Shown: in pieces, positions 17,288 through 25,447 of the stretch
Position numbering within the stretch: position 1 is the stretch's first letter
Layout of the letters: each line of letters begins with the position of its first letter
From: Arthrobacter_H rhombi
Lineage (GTDB): Bacteria; Actinomycetota; Actinomycetes; Actinomycetales; Micrococcaceae
Assembly (NCBI RefSeq): GCF_039526245.1
Contig: NZ_BAAAIV010000025.1
Coordinates: forward strand, 1-64,000
Direction of reading: 5' to 3'
Length of the DNA: 64,000 nt
Made by a program: the position numbers and the translations under genes
The notes under the pieces: model-generated
What the model was told of the DNA's origin: nothing
Seen by the model: only the letters and a program-made list of their open reading frames with translations
The model's database searches: none

Positions 17288-17926
17288 ATGTTCGTCCTGA
17301 CCATCAACCAACGGGATTCGCGTGAGGCCGGGGACCGCGTCGAAGACCTGCTGCGCACCCTCGCCGACGTGCCGACCCTGGTGCCCTTCCAACGTTCCTT
17401 CGGCGACGAGGCCATCGGCGTCCTGGCCGATCCGGTCCACGTCGTCGATGCAGCCTTGGCCGCCCTGCGGCAACACCGTTGGCATGTCGGCATCGGGGTC
17501 GGCCCCGTGCAATTGCCCTTCCCGACGTCGATCGCCGACGCCGAGGGATTCGGCCTGGTCTATGCCCGCCGTGCGGTGAACCGGGCACAGAAGACCGGCG
17601 AACGCATTCCCCTGGCCATCGACGGACCCGACGCCGACGTGGCGGCAGAGGCGGAAGCCGTCGCCCGGCTGGTCGGCCAGATCGTCACGACGCGCACCGA
17701 GGCCGAGTGGTCGGTGCTGGACCTCATGATTCCCGGGGTCCGCGGCCAGCAGAAGACCATTGCCGCCGAGTTGGGCATCACCGCGCAGGCGGTCTCCAAG
17801 GCAGTGGTGCGTTCCAACTGGAACGAAGAGTGGGCCTGCCGGCCGGCGGTGGCCCGGCTGCTGACCCTGGTGGCAGGGCCCGCCGAGCTCCCGCCGGCGG
17901 CCTATCCCTACGACCCCGACCGGTGA
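17288..17926 (+). CDS. SatD-like protein with C-terminal helix-turn-helix
   Basis: A 212-residue protein resembling SatD-type proteins. It has an N-terminal segment NQRDSR, a central FGDEAIGVL and HVGIGVG pair, and a C-terminal helix-turn-helix-like stretch (about 163-185) containing the recognition-like segment ITAQAVSKAV. SatD was described in the Streptococcus mutans acid-tolerance locus, but its biochemistry is unclear. ATG 17288 is chosen over the TTG at 17264, which would overlap the upstream gene. It overlaps the following HAD gene as GTGA. DNA binding is inferred only from the fold. Confidence 0.6.
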   Translation: MFVLTINQRDSREAGDRVEDLLRTLADVPTLVPFQRSFGDEAIGVLADPVHVVDAALAALRQHRWHVGIGVGPVQLPFPTSIADAEGFGLVYARRAVNRAQKTGERIPLAIDGPDADVAAEAEAVARLVGQIVTTRTEAEWSVLDLMIPGVRGQQKTIAAELGITAQAVSKAVVRSNWNEEWACRPAVARLLTLVAGPAELPPAAYPYDPDR

Positions 17927-18621
17927 GCCCGGAGGACACCGTCACCGAAGGGGCACGCCCCGGGCTGGTCATCTTCGATTGCGACGGCGTGCTGGTCGAC
18001 TCCGAACGCCTCGCAACGGCCATCGAGGCCAGGATCCTCACGGCGATGGGTTACCCCCACACCCAGGCCGACGTCGTCGCCGAGTTCATGGGGCGGTCCG
18101 CCGACGACGCCCTGGCCCGGCTCGTTGACCTGCTGGGCCCGGAGGGGGCCCGTGAATTCGACGAACAGTCCACGGCGGAAACCCGGGCCGCATTTGACCG
18201 CGAACTCACCCCGGTTCCGGGCGTCGTGGCGGTCCTGGACGCCGTGCAAGCCAGCCGGATCAGCTACTGCGTGGCTTCATCCGGTTCGCACGCCCGCATG
18301 GGCCACACGCTGGGGGCCACCGGCCTGTGGGAACGGTTCGCCGGGCATATCCACTCTGCGGACGACGTCGAGCGGGGCAAGCCCTGGCCGGATGTCTTCC
18401 TCCAGGCAGCACTGCGCGAGGGGTTCGCGCCTGCCGACTGCGTGGTCATCGAGGACAGCGTCAACGGGGTGCTGGCCGCCCGGGCCGCCGCCATGGACGT
18501 GTTCGGTTTTGCCGGCGGACTGGCGGGGGCCGAGGCCTTGCACCAGGCGGGCGCCACCCCGTTCAGGGACATGGCTGAGCTGCCGGCACTTCTCGGGCTC
18601 CACGGCCCACGCTCAGCGTAG
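17923..18621 (+). CDS. HAD-family hydrolase (phosphoglycolate/beta-phosphoglucomutase-like)
   Basis: A 232-residue HAD phosphatase with motif I FDCDGVLVDSE (about 19-29), motif II near SSGSHAR, motif III Lys in the ERGKPWPD region and motif IV VIEDSVNGV. The cap is the helical subtype C1, as in phosphoglycolate phosphatase and beta-phosphoglucomutase. The substrate cannot be read from sequence. The GTG start overlaps the TGA of the SatD-like gene (GTGA), so translation is coupled. It converges with the Cof phosphatase, 44 nt away. Confidence 0.85.
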   Translation: MSPEDTVTEGARPGLVIFDCDGVLVDSERLATAIEARILTAMGYPHTQADVVAEFMGRSADDALARLVDLLGPEGAREFDEQSTAETRAAFDRELTPVPGVVAVLDAVQASRISYCVASSGSHARMGHTLGATGLWERFAGHIHSADDVERGKPWPDVFLQAALREGFAPADCVVIEDSVNGVLAARAAAMDVFGFAGGLAGAEALHQAGATPFRDMAELPALLGLHGPRSA

Positions 18622-18665
18622 GGCGCCCGCGGGTCACGCACCTGCCCTGCACCTTCGGCCCACGG

Positions 18666-19496
18666 CTACAGCAGGCTGTGCAGTACCCGCGCCAAGCCAT
18701 CCTCGTCGACGGAGGCGGTGACCTCGTTGGCGGCTGCCTTGACCTCGTCGGGCGCCTGGCCCATGGCCACGCCGCGGCCGGCCCACCCGAGCATCTCGAT
18801 GTCGTTCCGGCCGTCCCCGACGGCCACGGTGTCCTCCGGGGCGTAGCCCAGTTCCCCGCGGAGGGCCTCGATGGCGCTGGCCTTGGTGATGCCCTCGGCG
18901 GCGATGTCCAGCCAGGCGGTCCAGCCGACGGAGTAGGTGACCCCGTGGAGGCCGATGGCGCGGACTGCCTCACCGAACTCCTCGGAGGAGGAGTCGGTGG
19001 AGAAGACGACGAGGCGCACTGCTGTCGCTTCGGTCAGCCGTTCGAAGGGAACGGCCTGGGCCTCGACGCCGAAGCTGGCGTCCTGGAAGCGTTCGGTGGA
19101 CAGGAAGTTGCCTTCGTCGTCTTCCAGGGCGTACTTGGCGGTCGGCAGGGCATCGCTCAGCGCGCGCAGGGCCGGGGCCGGGTCGAAGGTCCTGCGGTCC
19201 AGCACCTCGTACCCGGACGGGAGGGTGGTGTCGATGCGCACGGTCACGCCGCCGTTGCTGCAGACCGCGTACCCGGTTTCGATGCCCAGGAGCTGGACGA
19301 CGGGCAGGGTGGCCCCGAGCGAGCGCCCGGTGGAGATGATCACCTCGTGGCCGACGTCGACGATGCCGCGGGCGGCTTCGCGGACGGCATCGGACATGTG
19401 GCCGTCGTGGTTGACGAGGGTGCCGTCAACGTCCAGGCACACCATCTTCTGGCTGGTGGTCAGTAGCCGGTCTTCGGTGCCGGTATTCAAGGTCAT
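18666..19496 (-). CDS. Cof-type HAD-IIB phosphatase
   Basis: A 276-residue HAD hydrolase of the Cof/YbiV subfamily. It has motif I LDVDGTLVNHD near the N-terminus, motif II SxGR (ISTGRSLG), and motifs III/IV in the C-terminal region ITKASAIEAL and GDGRNDIEML. These enzymes dephosphorylate sugar phosphates and cofactor intermediates such as FMN or pyridoxal phosphate. ATG 19496 is chosen because TAGAGT ends 7 nt upstream; ATG 19502 is only 1 nt from that box and would not be transcribed from it. Confidence 0.85.
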   Translation of the reverse strand: MTLNTGTEDRLLTTSQKMVCLDVDGTLVNHDGHMSDAVREAARGIVDVGHEVIISTGRSLGATLPVVQLLGIETGYAVCSNGGVTVRIDTTLPSGYEVLDRRTFDPAPALRALSDALPTAKYALEDDEGNFLSTERFQDASFGVEAQAVPFERLTEATAVRLVVFSTDSSSEEFGEAVRAIGLHGVTYSVGWTAWLDIAAEGITKASAIEALRGELGYAPEDTVAVGDGRNDIEMLGWAGRGVAMGQAPDEVKAAANEVTASVDEDGLARVLHSLL

Positions 19497-19503
19497 GGTC
19501 ATG

Positions 19504-19509
19504 ACTCTA
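19504..19509 (-). promoter_or_regulatory. -10 box (TAGAGT), leaderless-type
   Basis: TAGAGT on the minus strand, 7 nt before the second of two tandem ATGs of the Cof phosphatase gene. Confidence 0.5.
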
Positions 19510-19600
19510 GTCAAACATTCCCGGCGGCGGATGAACATCGACCCGGTCACAGTCGGCGGTGAACGTCAGGGAACGCTTCGGCGAAGCAGTGGTTAACCGA

Positions 19601-19634
19601 CGGCGCGCCCGCCCCCGAAGGGAAGGACGCGCCG
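19601..19634 (-). terminator. Hairpin terminator after serS, UUCG loop
   Basis: On the minus strand CGGCGCG pairs with CGCGCCG. The inner stem continues through CC/GG and CCC/GGG to a TTCG tetraloop, with one mismatch and two G-U pairs. It lies 18 nt after the serS stop and has no U tract. Confidence 0.6.
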
Positions 19635-19651
19635 CAGGAGTGGGCTGCGGG

Positions 19652-20938
19652 TCAGAGGACCGGCAGGACCTCCATGCCGCCCAGGTAAGGGCGCAGCGCG
19701 GTGGGCACGTTGACCGAGCCGTCGGCGTTCTGATGGTGCTCCAGGATCGCCACGATCCAGCGGGTGGTCGCCAAGGTGCCGTTCAGCGTGGCGACGGCAC
19801 GGGTCTTGCCCGGCTTGCCGTCGGCCCCGACCGAGCGTTCACGGATGTTCAGGCGGCGGGCCTGGAACGTGGTGCAATTCGAGGTGGAGGTCAGTTCGCG
19901 GTAGGCGTCCTGCGTGGGAACCCATGCCTCGCAGTCGAATTTGCGTGCGGCGCTCATGCCCAGGTCGCCGGCAGCGGTGTCGATGACCCGGTAGGGCAGC
20001 TCGACCTTGGCCAGCATCTCCTCTTCCCAGGCCAGCAGCCGCTGGTGCTCGGCGGCCGCATCCTCGACGGGGCAGTAGACGAACATCTCGAGCTTGTTGA
20101 ACTGGTGGACACGGATAATGCCGCGGGTGTCCTTGCCGGCGGATCCAGCCTCCCGCCGGTAGCAGGAGGACCAGCCCGCGTAGCGGGTGGGGCCCGCCGA
20201 GAGGTCGAGGATCTCATCGGCGTGGTAGCCGGCGAGCGCCACCTCGGAGGTGCCGGTCAGGTAGAGGTCGTCGCGCTCGAGCTTGTAGATCTCGTCGTCG
20301 TGCTCCACATCGAAGCCGGTGCCCTGCATGGTCTCGGGGCGGACCAGCGTGGGGGTGATCATCGGGATGAACCCGTTGGACACCGCCTGGTCCAGCGCCA
20401 TGTTCAGCAGCGCGATCTCCAGCCGGGCCCCGACACCCTTGAGGAAGTAGAAGCGGGAACCGGAGACCTTGGCGCCACGTTCCATGTCGATGGCACCGAG
20501 CAGTTCGCCGAGTTCCAGGTGGTCGCGGGGTTCGAAGCCGTCGGCGGTGAAGTCCCGCGGCGTGCCCACGGTCTTCACCACGGTGAAGTCGTCCTCGCCG
20601 CCGGCCGGGGCCCCCTCCTGGATGAGGTTGGGTACTGAGCGCTGCAGGGCCGTCAGTTCCTCCTGGGCGGCGTCGGCGGTGGCCTGTTCGGCCTTCACCC
20701 GTGCTGCGAGTTCCTTCACTTCGGCCAGCAGGGCGGCCTTCTCCTCACCCTGGGCGGCGGCGACCTTCTTGCCGAAGGCGTTCTGCTCCGCACGGAGGTT
20801 CTCGAAACTGGTGATCGCAGTGCGCCGGGAGGCGTCGGCGGCAATGATCCGGTCCACCACGGATTCATCTGCGCCGCGGAAGCGCTGGGAGTCACGGAAT
20901 GCTGCGGGATGCTCTACGAGCTCTTTAACGTCGATCAC
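19652..20938 (-). CDS. serS: Seryl-tRNA synthetase
   Basis: SerRS charges tRNA-Ser and tRNA-Sec with serine. The 428-residue class II synthetase has an N-terminal coiled-coil arm (about 30-105), motif 2 in the SSCYRREAGSAGKDTRGI region and motif 3 near the C-terminus (the last 60 residues, around NGTLATTRW). Two GTG codons stand in tandem at 20941 and 20938. TAACCT ends 3 nt before the first and 6 nt before the second, so the second is preferred if the transcript is leaderless. The N-terminus then begins V-I-D-V, as is normal for the family. Confidence 0.95.
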   Translation of the reverse strand: MIDVKELVEHPAAFRDSQRFRGADESVVDRIIAADASRRTAITSFENLRAEQNAFGKKVAAAQGEEKAALLAEVKELAARVKAEQATADAAQEELTALQRSVPNLIQEGAPAGGEDDFTVVKTVGTPRDFTADGFEPRDHLELGELLGAIDMERGAKVSGSRFYFLKGVGARLEIALLNMALDQAVSNGFIPMITPTLVRPETMQGTGFDVEHDDEIYKLERDDLYLTGTSEVALAGYHADEILDLSAGPTRYAGWSSCYRREAGSAGKDTRGIIRVHQFNKLEMFVYCPVEDAAAEHQRLLAWEEEMLAKVELPYRVIDTAAGDLGMSAARKFDCEAWVPTQDAYRELTSTSNCTTFQARRLNIRERSVGADGKPGKTRAVATLNGTLATTRWIVAILEHHQNADGSVNVPTALRPYLGGMEVLPVL

Positions 20939-20944
20939 CACTAC

Positions 20945-20950
20945 AGGTTA
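20945..20950 (-). promoter_or_regulatory. -10 box (TAACCT) of serS, leaderless-type
   Basis: TAACCT on the minus strand, 6 nt before the GTG at 20938. It is divergent from, and 11 bp apart from, the -10 box of the lipid kinase gene. Confidence 0.45.
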
Positions 20951-20961
20951 CCGAATCCAGA

Positions 20962-20967
20962 TATCGT
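20962..20967 (+). promoter_or_regulatory. -10 box (TATCGT) of lipid kinase gene
   Basis: TATCGT is followed by AAGGGCACC and the ATG at 20977. The expected leader would be only about 2 nt, so the AAGGG may not be transcribed. Confidence 0.4.
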
Positions 20968-20976
20968 AAGGGCACC

Positions 20977-22029
20977 ATGACCATCGAATACGTTTCCCTC
21001 ATCCTTGTCGTCGTCGCCCTGCTGATCGCCGCGGCAAGCCTGGTCGCCGTCGGGCGCCTCCGCGTGAAGGTGCAGGGCATCGCGTCCACCCCTGTGGTTT
21101 CCGACGCCCTCGCCAGCAGTTCGCGCACCGCCCTGGTGATCAACCCCTCCAAGAACGACGCCGACTCCATCCGGTCCACGGTGCTGCTCTCCTGGGCCTC
21201 CGCCGGCCTGGATGAACCGATGGTCCTGGAGACCACGGTCGAGGACCCCGGCTACGGCATGGCCCGCCAGGCCCTGGAGGCGGGATGCGAGATCGTCATC
21301 GCGGCCGGCGGGGATGGCACCGTGCGCGCCGTGGGCGAGGTCCTCGCCGGCACCACGACCACCATGGCCATCCTCCCCCTGGGCACCGGGAACCTGCTGG
21401 CCCGCAACCTCGGATTCGACGTCGAGGACCTCGGCGCCTGCGTCCACACGGCGCTGCAGGGTCGCACCCGCAGCATCGATGCCGCCCGGATCGAACTCGA
21501 GCGTGCCGACGGCACCACCGACACCAACATCTTCCTGGTCATGGCCGGCATCGGCACCGACGCGGAGATGATGGCCGACACACGTGATGACCTCAAGGCG
21601 ATGGTCGGCCCGCTGGCCTACGCAGAAGCCGGAATGCGCCACCTGCCGGGCAAGCGGCGGCCGGTGACCATCACCTTGGACGACGGCGAGCCCCTGGAGC
21701 GCAACATCCGCTCAGTGATCTTCGCCAATGCCGGAAAGCTGCAGGCCGGGCTCGACTTCGTCCCGGATGCCAAGGTCGACGACGGGGTGCTGGATCTGGT
21801 GGTCATGAGTCCCCGTTCCGCAGTGGGGTGGGCGTGGATCGCCGCGAAGACCGCGTTGCGGCACCGTCGCGCCATCCCCGTCATCGAGTACTTCCAGGCC
21901 AAGAAGATCCGCCTGGTCTCGGAGGAGGAGATCGGCTCCCAGCTCGACGGCGACACCACCGGCAACGTCAGGGCAGTCACCGTGAGCACCATGCCGCTCG
22001 GACTCAAGGTCCGCGTCCCTGCCTACTGA
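20977..22029 (+). CDS. Diacylglycerol kinase-family lipid kinase
   Basis: A 350-residue lipid/sphingosine kinase-family protein with one N-terminal membrane helix (about 2-22). It has the nucleotide-binding motif AAGGDGTVRAV (about 109-119) and the glycine-rich LPLGTGNLLARNL (about 130-142). Members phosphorylate diacylglycerol or related lipids at the membrane and feed phospholipid recycling. The N-terminal anchor is unusual for the family but is seen in several actinobacterial members. It converges with pheA, 24 nt away. Confidence 0.85.
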   Translation: MTIEYVSLILVVVALLIAAASLVAVGRLRVKVQGIASTPVVSDALASSSRTALVINPSKNDADSIRSTVLLSWASAGLDEPMVLETTVEDPGYGMARQALEAGCEIVIAAGGDGTVRAVGEVLAGTTTTMAILPLGTGNLLARNLGFDVEDLGACVHTALQGRTRSIDAARIELERADGTTDTNIFLVMAGIGTDAEMMADTRDDLKAMVGPLAYAEAGMRHLPGKRRPVTITLDDGEPLERNIRSVIFANAGKLQAGLDFVPDAKVDDGVLDLVVMSPRSAVGWAWIAAKTALRHRRAIPVIEYFQAKKIRLVSEEEIGSQLDGDTTGNVRAVTVSTMPLGLKVRVPAY

Positions 22030-22053
22030 TCCCCCGCAGGGGCCACCGCGCGA

Positions 22054-22989
22054 TCAGGCGCTGTGGGCCCGCAGCTTCCGCACCCAGGCGTGGGCCTGCG
22101 CGAAGGCATCGTCGGTGTTGTGCCGAGCCGGTGACGGCGCCGGTTGGTCGAGCTCGGTGGCGCTGGGGTAGGACCCGAGGAAGCGGATGTCCGGGCTGAT
22201 CCGGTGCAAACCGGCCAGGGCGTCGGCCACGCGGGCCTCGGCAAGATGGCCCTCGACGTCGATGGAGAAGAAGTATGACCCCAGCCCCTCGCCCGTGGGG
22301 CGGGATTCGATCCGGCTGAGGTTGACCCCGCGGGCGGCGAACTGCTCGAGGATCCCCATCAGGGCGCCCGGGTGGTCCTCGGGCAACGGGATGACGACTG
22401 TGGTCTTGTCGTTCCCGGTCGGGCCGGGGACGGCTCCGGGGCGGGTCACCAGCACGAACCGCGTGACGGCACCACTGTTGTCCTCGACGCCGCGGTGCAT
22501 CAGGTTCAAGGGGTTCTGCTCGAGGACCAGCGGCGAACAGATGGCCGCGTCGTACCGGCACTCCGGATCCAGCAGGCCCAAGGCCCCGGCCGCCGTGGAT
22601 GACGCGGGAACGAACTCCGCGCCGGGCAAATGGGTCTCCACCCACCCGCGGCATTGGGCGATGGCATGCCCATGCGTCGACACCGTGCGGATCTGCGACA
22701 GCTCGGTGATCGAGTCCCGGGCGACCAGCACAAAGGTGATCGGCACCAGCACCTCGCGGACGATCTGCAGGGCCCCGCCCCGGGCAATCGCGTCGAGTGT
22801 CGCCGAGACACCGCCTTCAACCGAATTCTCGATCGGCACCATGGCGGCGTCGGCTTCGCCATCGCGGACCTGCTGCAGGGCCAGGTTCACGCTCGTGGCG
22901 GGCAGGCGTTCGCCCTCCCCGACCCCCGGGACCTGCAACAGGGCCTGTTCGGTGAACGTCCCAGCAGGTCCCAGGTAGGTGTACTTCAT
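22054..22989 (-). CDS. pheA: Prephenate dehydratase
   Basis: PheA converts prephenate to phenylpyruvate in phenylalanine synthesis. The 311-residue monofunctional enzyme starts with YLGPAGTFTE. It has the catalytic VSTHGHAIAQC region and a C-terminal ACT domain (about 200-280) with ESRPTGEGLGSYFF, which binds phenylalanine for feedback inhibition. No chorismate mutase domain is present. Its ATG overlaps the stop of the rhodanese gene (ATGA) and is preceded by CAGGAG, so the two are translationally coupled. Confidence 0.95.
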   Translation of the reverse strand: MKYTYLGPAGTFTEQALLQVPGVGEGERLPATSVNLALQQVRDGEADAAMVPIENSVEGGVSATLDAIARGGALQIVREVLVPITFVLVARDSITELSQIRTVSTHGHAIAQCRGWVETHLPGAEFVPASSTAAGALGLLDPECRYDAAICSPLVLEQNPLNLMHRGVEDNSGAVTRFVLVTRPGAVPGPTGNDKTTVVIPLPEDHPGALMGILEQFAARGVNLSRIESRPTGEGLGSYFFSIDVEGHLAEARVADALAGLHRISPDIRFLGSYPSATELDQPAPSPARHNTDDAFAQAHAWVRKLRAHSA

Positions 22990-23312
22990 CGAACGATGGG
23001 CTCCTGCCCGTTTTCGCTGGCGAGCGGCAGACCCGCTTCGAGCCAGGCGCCGCTGCCGCCGGCGATGTTCAACGCGGTGTAACCCTGCCCGACCAGCCAG
23101 CCGGCGACCTGTGCAGAGCGCCCGCCCGTGCGGCAGATGACGTAGGTGTCCTCGTCCGGGTCCAACTCCTCCAGGCGCTCGGGCAGTTCCCCCATCGGGA
23201 TGTGCACGGCACCTGCGGCGTGGCCCTCGACCCACTCGTAGTCCTCGCGGACATCCAGCACCTTGGCACCGGCTGGAACGCCGGTGACCTCGACGGTCTC
23301 GAATTCGCTCAT
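22986..23312 (-). CDS. Single-domain rhodanese-like protein
   Basis: A 108-residue rhodanese domain with the active-site loop CRTGGRS (about 60-66), Cys60 being the expected persulfide carrier. Such proteins move sulfane sulfur or act as sulfurtransferases in the cytoplasm; the partner is unknown. The start has a strong AGGAAGGA Shine-Dalgarno. It forms a two-gene unit with pheA and is divergent from the UbiB kinase gene with overlapping -10 boxes. Confidence 0.88.
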   Translation of the reverse strand: MSEFETVEVTGVPAGAKVLDVREDYEWVEGHAAGAVHIPMGELPERLEELDPDEDTYVICRTGGRSAQVAGWLVGQGYTALNIAGGSGAWLEAGLPLASENGQEPIVR

Positions 23313-23348
23313 GGTCCATCCTTCCTACGGTTTCCTGCTGAGGCTCCC

Positions 23349-23358
23349 AGCCTATAGT
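23349..23358. promoter_or_regulatory. Overlapping divergent -10 boxes
   Basis: The ten bases AGCCTATAGT contain TAGGCT on the minus strand (23349-23354, towards the rhodanese-pheA unit) and TATAGT on the plus strand (23353-23358, towards the UbiB-amidase unit). The two hexamers share 2 bp. Confidence 0.5.
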
Positions 23359-23395
23359 GGGTACGGACCGCTCCCCCGACAGATGAAGGGCCGGC

Positions 23396-25447
23396 ATGCA
23401 CCCCACTACCGGAATCGCAGCCCTCGACGGTGTCGGATGGACGTTGACGGTCATCTTCGGAGCCGTCTTCCTGGTTCTGCAGGCGTGGATCGTTGCCGGC
23501 GTCTCCCGCCGGGTCCTCGGCGTTCCCGTCGGATGGCCCCGGTCCATCGCCGTCGGACTGCTGATGTCGGCGGGACTGAGCTTCGTGGTCCGCTATCTCT
23601 TCCGGGCCGCCTACGTCCAAGACGGCACCCAGTTGCAGGTCTCCCCCGCAGTAGCCCTCATGTTTGCCGCCCTCGCCCTGATTTGGGTCTTCGCACTGGG
23701 GGTGGCACTGCTGATGGTCCTGGAGATCACCTTCCCCACCGGAACCCTGCCCTCTCCGGTCCGGCTGTTCACCGGGTGGAAGACCCGCCGCTCCCAGAGC
23801 TCCAGATACTTCCAGGTCATGCGCATCGCCGTCCGGCACGGGCTGTTGGCCCAGGCCCGCGGGCTGAACCGGCGCCACGCAGAGGCCCGTGAGGACCAGA
23901 CGGCCCGGGCCCTGCGTGAGTCACTGAACGAGGCAGGCGTGACGTTCGTGAAGCTTGGCCAGATGCTCTCCACCCGCCGCGACCTGCTCTCCGAGCCCTA
24001 CATCCGCGAGTTGTCGCGACTGCAAACCCAGGCGACCCCGGAAACGTGGCCGGTCATGGAGGCGGCCCTCTCCGAGAGCCTGGGCCGCTCCCCCGAAGAG
24101 GCCTTCGCCAGCATCGACCATGACCCCTTGGCCTCCGCATCGGTCGCCCAGGTGCACCGGGCCACCCTCCATGACGGCACTCCCGTGGTGGTCAAGGTGC
24201 AACGCCCCTCGGCCCTGAAGCAGGTCGAACGCGACCGGGCCATCGTGGTGCAGATCGCCGGATGGTTGGAGCGCTCCGCCCCCTGGGCGCGCCGACTCGG
24301 GGTGTCCTCCCTGGCCCGCGGATTCTCCGACTCGCTCAGCGAGGAGCTGAACTACCGCATCGAGGCAGAGAACATGCTCGCCATCGAATCCTCGCTGCGG
24401 GACTTCGACGTCACCGTCCCGCGCGTGTACTCCGAGTTCAGCGGACCCCGACTGCTGGTGATGGACGAACTCGATGGACAACCCGTCGGCGCAGCCGGCG
24501 CGGCATTGGCCCAATGGGGCCCGGAACGGCGGAAGAAGCTGGCAGGGGAACTGCTCAACGCCACCTTGCACCAGATCTCCGGCGACGGCGTCTTCCATGC
24601 CGACCTGCACCCGGGCAACATCTTCATCACCCGGGAGGGCGGCCTCGCCCTGCTGGACTTCGGAGCGGTCGGACGCCTGGATCCGGGAAGCCAGCAGGCG
24701 CTGAACCTGCTCTTGTTCTCCATCGACAAGAACGACAACCAGCTGGCCACCGATGCCCTGCTGGGACTGCTGGACCGGCCGGAGGACCTCGACGAGCGCG
24801 GTTTCGAGCGTGCCCTGGGCCAACTGCTGGTGCGCTACCGCAACGGCTTCGGCGGCCAGGGCGGCTCGGAGATGTTCACCTCCCTGTTCTCGCTGATCGT
24901 CCGCCACGGCTTCTCGGTCCCACCCCAGGTCGCTGCGGCGCTGCGTGCCCTCGGGGCGTTGGAGGGGACGCTGGGCCTGATCGATCCCGGGCTGAACGTC
25001 GTCGCAGCCGCCCGGGAGGCTGGCCGGAAGATCATCGGCGCCCAGTTCAGCCCGGGCACGTTGAAGGACGAGCTGGAGATCAGGGCCATGCAACTGCTTC
25101 CCACGTTGCGCGAATGGCCCCGACGGCTGAACAAGATCACCGAGGACATCGAACGCGGCCGGCTCTCCGTCAACGTCCGGGTCCTGGCCCATCCGGCGGA
25201 CCGCGGGTTCCTGAACCGCCTGGTCCAGCAGGTGGTCGTGGCGCTGCTGGCCGGGACCGCGACCCTGGCGGCCATACTCCTGATCACCACGGAATCCGGT
25301 CCGTTCCTGAACGAAAACGTCAGGATGCACGCCTTCTTCGGCTATGTGCTGCTCTTCATGGGCTTCATCCTGGCCCTGCGCTCGGTGGTGCTGGTCTTCC
25401 AGCGCGACCGCGACGACGAACACGACACCCAGGAGGCCCGCAGATGA
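23396..25447 (+). CDS. ABC1/AarF/UbiB-family protein kinase-like protein
   Basis: A 683-residue protein of the UbiB/AarF/COQ8 family, atypical kinases linked to isoprenoid quinone metabolism and lipid homeostasis. The N-terminus has three hydrophobic helices (about 14-36, 44-62, 78-110). The kinase core carries KLGQMLSTR (the KxGQ motif, about 185-193), VVVKVQRP, DLHPGNIF and DFGAVGRLD. Two membrane helices close the C-terminus (about 608-625 and 640-660). The start has a GAAGGG Shine-Dalgarno. It overlaps the amidase gene by ATGA; in a menaquinone-using actinobacterium a role in menaquinone supply is possible but unproven. Confidence 0.85.
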   Translation: MHPTTGIAALDGVGWTLTVIFGAVFLVLQAWIVAGVSRRVLGVPVGWPRSIAVGLLMSAGLSFVVRYLFRAAYVQDGTQLQVSPAVALMFAALALIWVFALGVALLMVLEITFPTGTLPSPVRLFTGWKTRRSQSSRYFQVMRIAVRHGLLAQARGLNRRHAEAREDQTARALRESLNEAGVTFVKLGQMLSTRRDLLSEPYIRELSRLQTQATPETWPVMEAALSESLGRSPEEAFASIDHDPLASASVAQVHRATLHDGTPVVVKVQRPSALKQVERDRAIVVQIAGWLERSAPWARRLGVSSLARGFSDSLSEELNYRIEAENMLAIESSLRDFDVTVPRVYSEFSGPRLLVMDELDGQPVGAAGAALAQWGPERRKKLAGELLNATLHQISGDGVFHADLHPGNIFITREGGLALLDFGAVGRLDPGSQQALNLLLFSIDKNDNQLATDALLGLLDRPEDLDERGFERALGQLLVRYRNGFGGQGGSEMFTSLFSLIVRHGFSVPPQVAAALRALGALEGTLGLIDPGLNVVAAAREAGRKIIGAQFSPGTLKDELEIRAMQLLPTLREWPRRLNKITEDIERGRLSVNVRVLAHPADRGFLNRLVQQVVVALLAGTATLAAILLITTESGPFLNENVRMHAFFGYVLLFMGFILALRSVVLVFQRDRDDEHDTQEARR

